Assembly (NCBI GenBank): GCA_903930435.1
Contig: CAIYYN010000036.1
Coordinates: 1-48,216, forward strand
DNA length: 48,216 bases
From: an uncultured Hyphomicrobiales bacterium
Lineage (GTDB): Bacteria > Pseudomonadota > Alphaproteobacteria > Rhizobiales > Ancalomicrobiaceae
Reading direction: 5' to 3'
Part shown: piece after piece, positions 1-8,339 of the stretch
Layout of the letters: the number at the start of each line of letters is the position of its first letter
Numbering within the stretch: the first letter of the stretch is position 1
Position numbers and translations under genes: made by a program
Notes under the pieces: model-generated
What the model was told of the DNA's origin: nothing
Seen by the model: the letters and a program-made list of their open reading frames with translations, nothing else
The model's database searches: none

Positions 1-1272
1 TACGCGATCAGCTATACCGGTGGCACGCTGACGGTCGGCACCAAGGCACTCACGATCACGGCGAACAACGAGACCAAGACCTATGGCTCGACGTTGAGTT
101 TCGCGGGCACGGAGTTCACGACATCCGGCCTCGTCAATGGCGACACAGTGACGTCAGCGACGCTCGCGTCAACGGGCGCTGCGGCGACGGCCAATGTTGG
201 AACCTACGGTATCACGCCATCGGCAGCCCAGGGCAACGGTCTCTCCAACTACAACATCACCTATGTGAATGCGTCGACCGGTCTGACAGTCACCCCTGCA
301 AGCCTGACAATTACCTTGCCGAGTATTGGCGCCTCGAAGACCTATGGCACCACGGCAGCACTCAGCACGGCGGGCTTTACGACATCCGGGCTGGTGAATG
401 GCGACACGGTGACAGGTGTGACGCTGACGTCCGCCGGTGCCGCGGCGACGGCCTCGGTCGGCAGTTATTCTGTCATGGTTGCATCGACGCAGGGAAGTGG
501 CCTGTCGAACTATACGATCAGCTACTCAAATGCGCCGAGCACGTTGGCGGTCACGCCTGCGAGCCTGACAATCAAGGCCAATGACGCCAACAAGACCTAT
601 GGATCAACGCTGAGTTTCGCGGGAACGGAGTTCACGACATCCGGCCTCGTCAATGGTGACACCGTCACATCGGCCTCGATTACGTCGGCAGGTGCGGTGG
701 CGACCGCAGCTGCCGGCAGCTATGGGATTACCGCCTCGTCGGTTGTTGGCACAGGATTATCCAACTACGCGATTTCCTATGAGCCGGGCACTCTCACGGT
801 CGAGACCAAGGCGCTGACAATCAAAGCCAATAACGCGACCAAGCCTTTTAATACGACCCTCACGTTTGCCGGAAATGAGTTCACGTCATCTGGACTTGTC
901 AACGGCGACTCGGTGACTACTGCGACACTGTCGTCTCTCGGCAGCGTCGACAGTGCGGCTGTTGGCGCCTACCCGATCGTTGTGTCAGCGGCAAAGGGCA
1001 CCGGATTGGCCAATTACGCGATCACCTATGAGCCAGGAGACCTGATCGTCAAAGACAATGCCGTGATACCTCCGCCCGCATCGGCGGACGAGATTCCCCG
1101 CAATCCCGATATTGGCCGTTCAGATCATGACAAATGGTGTGCGACGACCGACGACGCGGTTATTTGCCGGTCAACCGTCGGCAAACAGGAGGTCATTTCG
1201 CATGCCGATAACTTGGCCAACATGATTCGCGAGTTATTTACATCCAGCAAAACAGAGCGTTCATATAATTGA
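1..1272 (+). CDS. MBG-repeat surface/secreted protein, C-terminal part (5' end outside window)
   Basis: The frame is open from the first base, so this is the 3' end of a larger gene; the ATG at 94 is internal. The protein is made of about four tandem repeats of roughly 85 residues, each beginning with a pattern such as 'LTIKANDANKTYG', then 'SGLVNGDTVTS', and ending 'LSNYAISYEPGTLTV'. This is the pattern of MBG beta-sandwich repeats found in long filamentous-haemagglutinin-like exoproteins of Gram-negative bacteria. Repeats begin near nt 46, 298, 559 and 808. The last 70 residues leave the repeat pattern, hold two Cys ('KWCATTDDAVICRS') and may be a C-terminal cap. No anchor or LPXTG-type signal is visible, which fits a two-partner secreted protein. 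Family call is good; the role (adhesion or biofilm matrix) is inferred. Confidence 0.8.
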   Translation, partial: YAISYTGGTLTVGTKALTITANNETKTYGSTLSFAGTEFTTSGLVNGDTVTSATLASTGAAATANVGTYGITPSAAQGNGLSNYNITYVNASTGLTVTPASLTITLPSIGASKTYGTTAALSTAGFTTSGLVNGDTVTGVTLTSAGAAATASVGSYSVMVASTQGSGLSNYTISYSNAPSTLAVTPASLTIKANDANKTYGSTLSFAGTEFTTSGLVNGDTVTSASITSAGAVATAAAGSYGITASSVVGTGLSNYAISYEPGTLTVETKALTIKANNATKPFNTTLTFAGNEFTSSGLVNGDSVTTATLSSLGSVDSAAVGAYPIVVSAAKGTGLANYAITYEPGDLIVKDNAVIPPPASADEIPRNPDIGRSDHDKWCATTDDAVICRSTVGKQEVISHADNLANMIRELFTSSKTERSYN

Positions 1273-1345
1273 TCGTTCGTATGCGTCACGGGTCTGGTAC
1301 TCGTCAGGCTTGATGGAGGCGTTCGCTTGGTCCTATTCAAACCCG

Positions 1346-1380
1346 AGGGCTTTTCCAGGGCTTGGGCCAGGAAAAGCCCT
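1346..1380. terminator. Hairpin, probable bidirectional terminator
   Basis: An 11-bp perfect inverted repeat (AGGGCTTTTCC / GGAAAAGCCCT, arms 1346-1356 and 1370-1380) with a 13-nt loop lies between two convergent genes, the MBG protein ending at 1272 and the glutamate-synthase-like gene ending at 1455. No strong T-tract follows on either side, so the call rests on position and stem quality. Confidence 0.6.
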
Positions 1381-1454
1381 AAGTACGCGTCTCGAAACCC
1401 ATAGGCTCCGGTGTCGTAGCCGTGCCAATGGTTTACGCTACGAACACCTCGAAC

Positions 1455-3080
1455 TCACCCATGCTGCGGCATGACTTCGGAAAAGCTGTCGCTTCGAGCC
1501 ATGGCCCAGCCTTGCGCAAAGTCAGGGCGACTGGTTCCGCGCAAGATTTCGCCCGGCTCGAGTGTCGGGAATAGCGTATCGTAGCCAACAACCTCGTGCT
1601 GGCTGATGCGACGCGACAAATGCCGGGGCCTCAGCTGGTTCGGGTGATCCAACCCGGCGGCGGCAACGACTTCAGCGAGTGCATGCAGCGTTGAAGCGTG
1701 GAACATGGCCACGCGGGCCGCCTTGTCGGTCACAACGAGGGCGCGTTGACGCAAAGGATCCTGCGTTGCCACACCTGTCGGGCAATGATCCGTGTGGCAG
1801 CTCAGCGACTGGATGCAGCCAAGCGCAAACATGAAGCCGCGCGCCGAATTACACCAGTCCGCGCCCAGCGCCATGGCCCGCGCGATGTCGAAGGCCGAGG
1901 CGATCTTGCCACTGGCCCCGAGCTTGATGCGATCACGCAGACCGCAGCCGATCAGGGCGTTATGGACAAAATTCAGGCCTTCCCGCATTGGCATGCCGAT
2001 GTGATCAGTGAATTCCAGCGGCGCAGCACCGGTCCCGCCTTCGGCACCATCAACTACGATGAAGTCCGGCGTGATCCCGGTTTCCAGCATCGCCTTGCAG
2101 AGTGCGAGGAACTCCCAGCGATGCCCGATGCACAGCTTGAAGCCGACGGGTTTCCCGCCGCTCAGGCGCCGTAACTCAACGATAAAGTCAATCAGACCAC
2201 GCGGGCTCGTGAATGCCGAATGGCTGGGTGGCGAGATGCAATCCACACCGACCGGAACCCCGCGCGTGGCGGCGATTTCTTCGCTGACTTTCGGGCCGGG
2301 AAGCACGCCACCGTGACCCGGCTTTGCACCCTGCGACAGCTTGATCTCGATCATCTTGATCTGATCAAGATTGGCTGTCTTTTCAAACGCTTCTGGAGAG
2401 AAATGCCCGTTGGCATCGCGACAACCGAAGTATCCGCTGCCGATTTCCCAGATGATGTCGCCGCCGCCCTGCTTGTGATAGGGGCTGAAACCGCCCTCAC
2501 CGGTATCGTGGGCGAAACCACCTTGCTTGGCCCCACGGTTCAGAGCGCTGATAGCATTTGCACTCAAGGCACCAAAGCTCATGGCCGAGATGTTGAGAAG
2601 AGAGGCACGATAGGGTTTCAGGCAATCGGGGCCCCCGATGGTGACGTGGAAATCCCAGTCTGTCAGATGCTTTGGCGTCATCGAGTGATTGAGCCATTCA
2701 AATGACGTTGCGTAGACGTCCAGTTGGGTGCCGAACGGCCGCTTGTCCAACTGCCCCTTGGCGCGCTGGTAGACGACTGCCCGCTTGTTTCGGCTGAAGG
2801 GCGTGCCTTCGATATCGCTTTCGAGGAAATACTGGCGGATTTCGCCGCGCACATTCTCAAGCAGGAAGCGCAGGTGACCGGCAATCGGATAGTTGCGCAG
2901 GATGCTGTGGCGGGTCTGCATGACGTCATAATAGCCGAGCCATGTCAGGAATGCCGCGATCGCGACACCGATCAGGAAGGCCCAATGCAGCATTGACAAG
3001 GCAAGGAAGAGGACAAGTGCAGCGGCTGAAGCAGTCCAGGTGATGTAGCGAGGGCTGAGGGCAAGGGGAATGGCATGCAT
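1455..3080 (-). CDS. FMN-binding glutamate synthase family protein
   Basis: A 541-residue protein of the GltB-domain family, resembling the central FMN/Fe-S synthase domain of glutamate synthase without the amidotransferase or the NADPH-binding subunit. Residues about 13-45 form one or two membrane-spanning helices ('ALVLFLALSMLHWAFLIGV'). The synthase barrel follows, with 'ISAMSFGALSANAISALNRG', 'GEGGFSPYH', 'IEIKLSQGAKPGHGG' and the flavin-site segment 'VVDGAEGGTGAAPLEF'. Cysteines in 'SLSCHTDHCPTGVATQDP' match the iron-sulfur ligands of the family. These stand-alone proteins are common in Proteobacteria and their physiological reaction is not established, so glutamate synthesis should not be assumed. 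It appears monocistronic; the start ATG at 3080 has the anchor immediately after it. Confidence 0.85.
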   Translation of the reverse strand: MHAIPLALSPRYITWTASAAALVLFLALSMLHWAFLIGVAIAAFLTWLGYYDVMQTRHSILRNYPIAGHLRFLLENVRGEIRQYFLESDIEGTPFSRNKRAVVYQRAKGQLDKRPFGTQLDVYATSFEWLNHSMTPKHLTDWDFHVTIGGPDCLKPYRASLLNISAMSFGALSANAISALNRGAKQGGFAHDTGEGGFSPYHKQGGGDIIWEIGSGYFGCRDANGHFSPEAFEKTANLDQIKMIEIKLSQGAKPGHGGVLPGPKVSEEIAATRGVPVGVDCISPPSHSAFTSPRGLIDFIVELRRLSGGKPVGFKLCIGHRWEFLALCKAMLETGITPDFIVVDGAEGGTGAAPLEFTDHIGMPMREGLNFVHNALIGCGLRDRIKLGASGKIASAFDIARAMALGADWCNSARGFMFALGCIQSLSCHTDHCPTGVATQDPLRQRALVVTDKAARVAMFHASTLHALAEVVAAAGLDHPNQLRPRHLSRRISQHEVVGYDTLFPTLEPGEILRGTSRPDFAQGWAMARSDSFSEVMPQHG

Positions 3081-3314
3081 CGGCAGAATTCCTCCACTAT
3101 CGACATTGTGGGCAGCATTGCCGACTAATATGACAGATCGTGCAGCGTTGTCTGAAATTTCTGGATGAACGACAGTCTGTCGATCATGCCTTGGCCCTTG
3201 CCGGAAAATCTAAGCTCAATCCAGAGCAAGCTTGCCGTCGCGTCCATGTGATCGGTCCAGGTAGATCGTTGCAGGGAAGGTCAACACCAGAAATGCCGAC
3301 GCGCTGAAGTGGTC

Positions 3315-4412
3315 TCATGCGGCAAACTGCTCGATTTCCACGGGCTGGCGGCGATTGCCCCAGTTGCCAGGATGCGAGGAGAAGCGGCCCGCGAGCTGGG
3401 TCCCGCAAGTCAGGCATTTTCCGTCCGCATCAAGCACGTATTGGGTCAACCGGTAGACGTTGCGGCCAATCAACCGAGTGCCGCAGCCGGTGCAGAGTGT
3501 CGTCTGGCGGGCGGGATCGCTGACATTCCCGATGTAGACGTGGCGCAATCCATTGGCGAGACCGATGTGCCGCGCCAATTGCAATGTCGCAGGCGGGGTG
3601 GCCGGGGTTTCCAGCATGCGGTAGTCCGGGTGGAAGGCGGTGAAGTGAACCGGTATGTCTGGTCCCAACTCCGCCGAAACCCAGGCGGTCAGCCTATCAA
3701 TCTCGCCGGGACTGTCGTTGGCTCCGGGGATAAGCAACGTGGTGAGTTCGGTCCAGACCTGTGTTTCGTGAACGAGATAACGCAAGGTGTCCAGCACAGG
3801 TCCAAGCGAGCCGCTGGCGCGTTTGGCATAAAAGCCCTCGGTAAAGGCCTTCAGATCGACGTTGGCAGCATCCATCGGTGCGAAGAACCGCTCGCGTGGG
3901 GCGGCGGAGATGTAGCCTGCCGTGACGGCGACACTGCGCACACCGGCTTCTCGGCAGGCGAAGGCCGTATCGACGGCATATTCGAGAAAGATCACGGGGT
4001 CATTGTAGGTGAAGGCGACACTGGCCGCGCCAAGGGCGTTCGCTGCCCGGGCAATGGTGGCGGGGTCGGCGCGGGCACTCATGCGGGCGACTTCGCGGCT
4101 GCGGGTGACGTCATGATTCTGGCAGAATGAGCAGGCGAGATTGCAGCCAGCGGTGCCAAACGACAAGACGGGCGTACCGGGCAGGAAATGGAACAGCGGC
4201 TTCTTCTCGATCGGGTCGATGCAAAACCCGGCCGAGCGACCGTATCCCGTGAGTTCCATGCCCTTATCCCCGCGTCGGCGAACGAAACAGAGGCCACGTT
4301 GGCCCGGGCGCAACCGACACAGTCTCGGGCACAATGTGCACTCGATCCGTCCGTCCGGTAGCGGATACCAATAATCGACGGGGACGGCGGGTTCTGTCTC
4401 AAGATCAGCCAT
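3315..4412 (-). CDS. amrS: AmmeMemoRadiSam system radical SAM enzyme
   Basis: A 365-residue radical SAM protein. The SAM-cluster motif C-x3-C-x2-C is at C90, C94 and C97 ('GCNLACSFCQNHD'). Extra cysteines at C25, C28, C32 and C42 and a CxxC pair near the C-terminus ('CLTCGTQL') could hold further metal. The overall pattern, including 'KPLFHFLPGTPVLSFGTAGC', is that of the AmmeMemoRadiSam radical SAM family, which is distantly related to pyruvate-formate-lyase activases and is found beside Memo and AMMECR1 genes. The substrate is unknown. The frame opens three bases earlier with TTG at 4415; I prefer the ATG at 4412. It is divergent from the Memo-AMMECR1 gene at 4500, with an 87-bp shared control region. 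Confidence 0.88.
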   Translation of the reverse strand: MADLETEPAVPVDYWYPLPDGRIECTLCPRLCRLRPGQRGLCFVRRRGDKGMELTGYGRSAGFCIDPIEKKPLFHFLPGTPVLSFGTAGCNLACSFCQNHDVTRSREVARMSARADPATIARAANALGAASVAFTYNDPVIFLEYAVDTAFACREAGVRSVAVTAGYISAAPRERFFAPMDAANVDLKAFTEGFYAKRASGSLGPVLDTLRYLVHETQVWTELTTLLIPGANDSPGEIDRLTAWVSAELGPDIPVHFTAFHPDYRMLETPATPPATLQLARHIGLANGLRHVYIGNVSDPARQTTLCTGCGTRLIGRNVYRLTQYVLDADGKCLTCGTQLAGRFSSHPGNWGNRRQPVEIEQFAA

Positions 4413-4499
4413 CAAGGTCTCATCAGGGCGGGGCGAATCATGGCATGTTAGGCATCTGATTGTGCTCCAGCTTGGGGCAGTCTGCCAGCCGAGGATTCG

Positions 4500-5969
4500 A
4501 TGTCCCAGTCGTCTGCACGCCCTTTGCCGGAAGTCGCCAGCGGTTCATCGGATTGGCCCGCACAGGTGGCAGGCGCTTTCTATCCAGCGATCGCCGCTGA
4601 CATTCGGACGCTTGTGACCGAGATGGCGACGGGCGTCGTCTCACCAGCCATCGATCCGAAAATCGTGGTCGTACCCCATGCTGGACTGCGGTTCTGCGGT
4701 CGGGTTGCCGTCAGCGCACTGCTGCCCCTCGCTCGCAGGAAGGAGCCAGTGCGGCGCGTGGTCATCTTCGGACCGGCGCATCGGCTCGGCTTCGACGGGC
4801 TGGCGATTCATCCCGCGACCCGCTGGCTGACTCCGCTTGGCCCGCTCGGCGTCGCTGCAGGTCTGGCTGAACGGCTTCCTTTCGCGCGCGCATTGCCCGA
4901 GGCTTTTTTGGGGGAACATGCGCTGGAAGTACCACTCGTCGTGTTACAGGCGCTGATGCCGACGGCCGTTGAGATCCTGCCGGTTCTGGTTGGCAATGCC
5001 GCACCGGACATGGTGGCCGATGCCCTCCGTCAGCTTTGGGGCGGGCCGGAAACCGTGATCGTGATTTCCTCCGATCTCTCGCATTTTCTGACCCAGCCTG
5101 ATGCTCAGCGACGCGACCGCGCGACATCGGCCCGTATCGAAGATCTGGCAGGCGAAGGGTTGACGGCGGCGGATGCCTGCGGATTCCGGCCGCTTGCGGC
5201 AGCTCTGAGGATCGCGGCCAGCCACGACATGCGGGTGACGACTTTGGCGTTGGCGACATCTGCCGATGCTGGCGGCGATCCTGAACGCGTTGTCGGTTAT
5301 GGTGGCTGGGCCTTCGAATATGCGGCCCGCGCGCGTTTGGCGGACGCTGACCGCAGGCAGATCCTGCTGGCAGCGATGGCCGGGTTGCAAGTCGCCGCCG
5401 CGTCTGGCGGGTGCATGCCGGAATTACGGTCGACTGCTGCCCTGTCTCCGGTCTTGGCAACGCGGAAGGCGACGTTTGTGACCTTGTTGCGGGATGGTCG
5501 TTTGCGCGGTTGCATCGGCTCGACCCAACCGCATAGGCCATTGATTGGAGATGCCTTCGTCAATGCGGTCAAGGCTGGCTTCGGTGATCCGCGCTTTCCG
5601 CCGCTGGCACCGGGTGATCTGGCCGGGTTGCATTTATCAGTCTCGATCCTGTCGCACCGTCGGCCCATGGCAGCCGGGCAGGAGGATGACGTCATCCAAG
5701 CGCTCGAGCCTGATCGGGATGGACTGATCTTGCAGGACGGCGGGCGCAGTGCGCTGTTCCTGCCCAGCGTTTGGGCGTCGATCCCGGACGCCCGTCACTT
5801 TGTCCGGCAGTTGAGGAACAAGGCAGGGATACCAGTGGACCGTTGGTCGCCGACGATGCGGGCCTTTCGGTTTCGAACAGAAAGCTTTGCCGCTGATATG
5901 GTCGAGGTGACGCCTTCAATGCTTGGACCGCTTCAGGTCGTACCGGCGGCTGCCGATTCCGTGAGCTGA
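4500..5969 (+). CDS. AmmeMemoRadiSam protein B-A fusion (Memo-AMMECR1)
   Basis: A 489-residue fusion. Residues about 20-265 are a Memo-like domain related to class III extradiol dioxygenases: 'VVPHAGLRFCG', 'IFGPAHRLGFDG' and 'VISSDLSHFL' carry the family's conserved His and Asp positions. Residues about 285-470 are an AMMECR1 domain with the signature 'RDGRLRGCIGS'. In many genomes these are two genes (amrB, amrA) beside amrS; here they are joined in one frame and divergent from amrS. The fusion supports a physical partnership of the two domains with the radical SAM enzyme. No reaction is established for the system. The gene ends 24 bp before the convergent nagA stop. Confidence 0.88.
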   Translation: MSQSSARPLPEVASGSSDWPAQVAGAFYPAIAADIRTLVTEMATGVVSPAIDPKIVVVPHAGLRFCGRVAVSALLPLARRKEPVRRVVIFGPAHRLGFDGLAIHPATRWLTPLGPLGVAAGLAERLPFARALPEAFLGEHALEVPLVVLQALMPTAVEILPVLVGNAAPDMVADALRQLWGGPETVIVISSDLSHFLTQPDAQRRDRATSARIEDLAGEGLTAADACGFRPLAAALRIAASHDMRVTTLALATSADAGGDPERVVGYGGWAFEYAARARLADADRRQILLAAMAGLQVAAASGGCMPELRSTAALSPVLATRKATFVTLLRDGRLRGCIGSTQPHRPLIGDAFVNAVKAGFGDPRFPPLAPGDLAGLHLSVSILSHRRPMAAGQEDDVIQALEPDRDGLILQDGGRSALFLPSVWASIPDARHFVRQLRNKAGIPVDRWSPTMRAFRFRTESFAADMVEVTPSMLGPLQVVPAAADSVS

Positions 5970-5993
5970 TCGTTGCGGCGCTTGAAAAGGCCG

Positions 5994-7205
5994 TCACGGT
6001 GCAACTGGCTTCCCGCCGATCCAGACATCCTTGACCAGCAAGGCATCGCTCAAGTGAACCAGGTCCGCTCGAAAACCCGGCGCAATTCGGCCGCGTGTCG
6101 CATCGAGCTTCAGGAACTCAGCTGGATAAAGGCTCGCCATCCGCAGCGCCTCGGCCAGTTCAAGTTCAAGCGCGTTGACCGCAAACCGGACTGCCGCATC
6201 CATTGTCAGATCGGATCCGGCCAGTGTGCCATCCTCGAGCGTCAGCATGCCATTTCGACGCGTAACGACACGACCGTTGAGATGGAACTGGTCGTTGGCA
6301 TCGCCCGCTGTCGGCATGGCATCGGTTACCAGGAACAATCGTCCGGGACCCCGTTTCGCCCGGATTGCAATGCGCAGCGCTGCAGGATCGACGTGATGGC
6401 CGTCGGCGATGATTCCGGCCCACAGCGTTCCGCATTCAAGGGCAGCGCCGACAAGACCCGGTTCACGATGCGCCAGTGGCGACATCGCATTGTAGAGATG
6501 GGTGACACCGCGCGCGCCTGCTGCTGCCGCGTCCAGCGCCTGCCTGCAGGTCGCGTTCGTGTGACCGAGACTGACGATGACGCCGCCTGCGACCAGCCGG
6601 GCGATTTGTTCTTGCGACACAGACTCAGTTGCCACGGTCAGCAGACGGGTTTCGAGCCCTGTGCCCACCAGCGTCGCCAGATCATCGTCATTCATGGTCC
6701 GGATCAGCGCGGGGTCATGAGCGCCCTTGCGCGCCTCAGACAGAAACGGTCCTTCAAGATGGATGCCGATAACGCCGGGCACACCTGAGGAAATCGCGTC
6801 ACGGACAGCACCGATGGCAGCAGTCATCTTGCGGGGTTCGTCAGTGATGAGGGTCGGCAAAAGGGCTGTGGTGCCATGGCGCGCGTGCGCCAACGCGATC
6901 CGGGCTATGGTTTCGATATCGGGGCGTTCATTGAAGAGGGCACCGCCGCCGCCATTGACCTGGGCATCGACGAAGCCGGGCACGAGCATACCGCCATCGA
7001 GTTGACGGCGGATGGCCCCTGATGGAACCGCTACCTCGGCTATGACGTCGGATATCACGCCATCGTGCACGAGCACGGCTTGGTCGTCGATAAATCGGTC
7101 GCCGGTAAAAATCCGAGCACCAGAAAAGGCTTCGATGGACAACACATCGTCTCCGTGGCTTTGAACAGTCCTGCCAGCCGCATTTTCAGCGGATCGGGTT
7201 CGCAT
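5994..7205 (-). CDS. nagA: N-acetylglucosamine-6-phosphate deacetylase
   Basis: An amidohydrolase of 403 residues from the first ATG. It removes acetate from GlcNAc-6-phosphate to give glucosamine-6-phosphate in amino-sugar recycling. Visible metal and active-site motifs include 'GIHLEGPFL' (metal Glu), 'VSLGHTNAT' and 'THLYNAMSP' (metal His) and 'LVTDAMPTAG' (catalytic Asp). The N-terminal 20 residues before 'LSIEAFSGARIFTGD' are not typical. A GGAG lies just upstream of in-frame GTG (7145) and TTG (7142) codons, so the real start may be there. It lies 99 bp downstream of the amino-sugar kinase on the same strand, and the pair likely forms a salvage operon. No nagB or nagE is seen in the window. 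Confidence 0.9.
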   Translation of the reverse strand: MRTRSAENAAGRTVQSHGDDVLSIEAFSGARIFTGDRFIDDQAVLVHDGVISDVIAEVAVPSGAIRRQLDGGMLVPGFVDAQVNGGGGALFNERPDIETIARIALAHARHGTTALLPTLITDEPRKMTAAIGAVRDAISSGVPGVIGIHLEGPFLSEARKGAHDPALIRTMNDDDLATLVGTGLETRLLTVATESVSQEQIARLVAGGVIVSLGHTNATCRQALDAAAAGARGVTHLYNAMSPLAHREPGLVGAALECGTLWAGIIADGHHVDPAALRIAIRAKRGPGRLFLVTDAMPTAGDANDQFHLNGRVVTRRNGMLTLEDGTLAGSDLTMDAAVRFAVNALELELAEALRMASLYPAEFLKLDATRGRIAPGFRADLVHLSDALLVKDVWIGGKPVAP

Positions 7206-7304
7206 GGGGCGTTAGTCGGGTAGGGCATTTCTTGGCGTCGCCAAGCAGAATCGCACGATGGTCGCCTTATCAACCGCTCGGCTCGCAGATGAAACTGTGT
7301 CAGG

Positions 7305-8177
7305 TCATTGCATTACCTTCTGGCGGATGAGGCTCAGGGCACCGTCCATAGCGTCGCCTTTTGGAGGCACGATCAGATGTTGCAAGTCATGTGCGATGAG
7401 CGGCGCGTGGACTTGGGCGAGGCCGCCCATGAGCGAAATCCTTTGGGCACCAAGGTCCGCAAGCCGCTTCAACAGCCGGTCCACGCGGTTGCTGCTCCGT
7501 CTCATCAATTCGACGGCTATCGGGTCACCACTGGCAAAATGCTCGACAACGAGCGGGGCGAAAGCGCCATAGTCAGCCGGCGTCGCTGACTTGCCCCAGA
7601 CAGCTGCCTCCGCAGCACCACCGGGAAAACGCGCCATGACTGCGCGTGTCAGGTTGCTTGCCGGGGCCAGCCCGTCGAGCGATCTGATTGCCGCGCGGAT
7701 GGCAGACCTGCCGAGGATGGCCCCGGATCCGTCATCGGACAGCTCAAAGCCCCAACCACCAACGGTGTGCATTTCACCATTGATCAATGCCAAGCCTTGC
7801 GAGCCTGTACCAAGGATCAGGATTGCGCCATCCTCGCCATCATGTGCGCCCAGACACGCCGTGACCGCGTCAGACGCCAAGGCCATCTGGGTGAATGGCA
7901 TCGGGATTGCAAGAAAGGCTGCGGCGCGTTCGGGCACATTGGCGCCTGCAAGCCCGAAGCCGACCCAGATGTCGCTGATCCGGCTATCCGGCAAGCCGGC
8001 ATCTTGCAAGGCCCCACGGGTCGCAGCCAGAATTGATGCATGAGCCGGGGCTGCACCCATGTTCAGGTTTGACGAACCGGCGAAGCCTTCACCGAGGATT
8101 CGACCGGCAGCATCGGTCAGCCGGGCACGCGTTGTCGTGCCACCACCATCGATCCCAAGAAACAGGCGTTCACGCAT
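7305..8177 (-). CDS. BadF/BadG-type N-acetylglucosamine kinase
   Basis: A 290-residue ASKHA-fold kinase of the BadF/BadG/BcrA/BcrD family, which includes GlcNAc kinases. The phosphate-1 motif is at the N-terminus ('LFLGIDGGGTTTRARLTD') and the phosphate-2 motif follows in 'ILILGTGSQGLAL'. The open frame extends to 8324, but the ATG at 8177 has a good GGAGA ribosome site 6-8 nt upstream and puts the nucleotide-binding motif at its usual position, so I chose it. It lies upstream of nagA on the same strand and would supply GlcNAc-6-P from free GlcNAc. Substrate is inferred from context; glucosamine or another amino sugar is possible. Confidence 0.85.
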   Translation of the reverse strand: MRERLFLGIDGGGTTTRARLTDAAGRILGEGFAGSSNLNMGAAPAHASILAATRGALQDAGLPDSRISDIWVGFGLAGANVPERAAAFLAIPMPFTQMALASDAVTACLGAHDGEDGAILILGTGSQGLALINGEMHTVGGWGFELSDDGSGAILGRSAIRAAIRSLDGLAPASNLTRAVMARFPGGAAEAAVWGKSATPADYGAFAPLVVEHFASGDPIAVELMRRSSNRVDRLLKRLADLGAQRISLMGGLAQVHAPLIAHDLQHLIVPPKGDAMDGALSLIRQKVMQ

Positions 8178-8339
8178 CGGCGTCTCCGATCTTGACGAAT
8201 ACCGATCAGAACCAGCTTGTAAAGCATCTGGCGGCAGCCTTGATCGAAAAACACCAGACGAGGCCGACCTCACCAGGTCCCATCCCGGCGCTGACCATGT
8301 CGAGTCAGGCCGTCGCCTCGACACAGCCCTTGAAAATGA

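Noticed and set aside
46-1060. Regular repeats that could suggest a CRISPR array
   Set aside because: The period is about 255 bp, in one open reading frame, and the repeats encode a protein domain.
1698-2929. Several open frames overlapping the glutamate-synthase-like gene on both strands
   Set aside because: They are shadows of a long gene with clear domain motifs and have no ribosome sites or recognisable protein features.
5973-6788. 271-residue open frame antisense to nagA
   Set aside because: Arg/Gln/Cys-rich composition without motifs; nagA on the other strand has all expected metal ligands.
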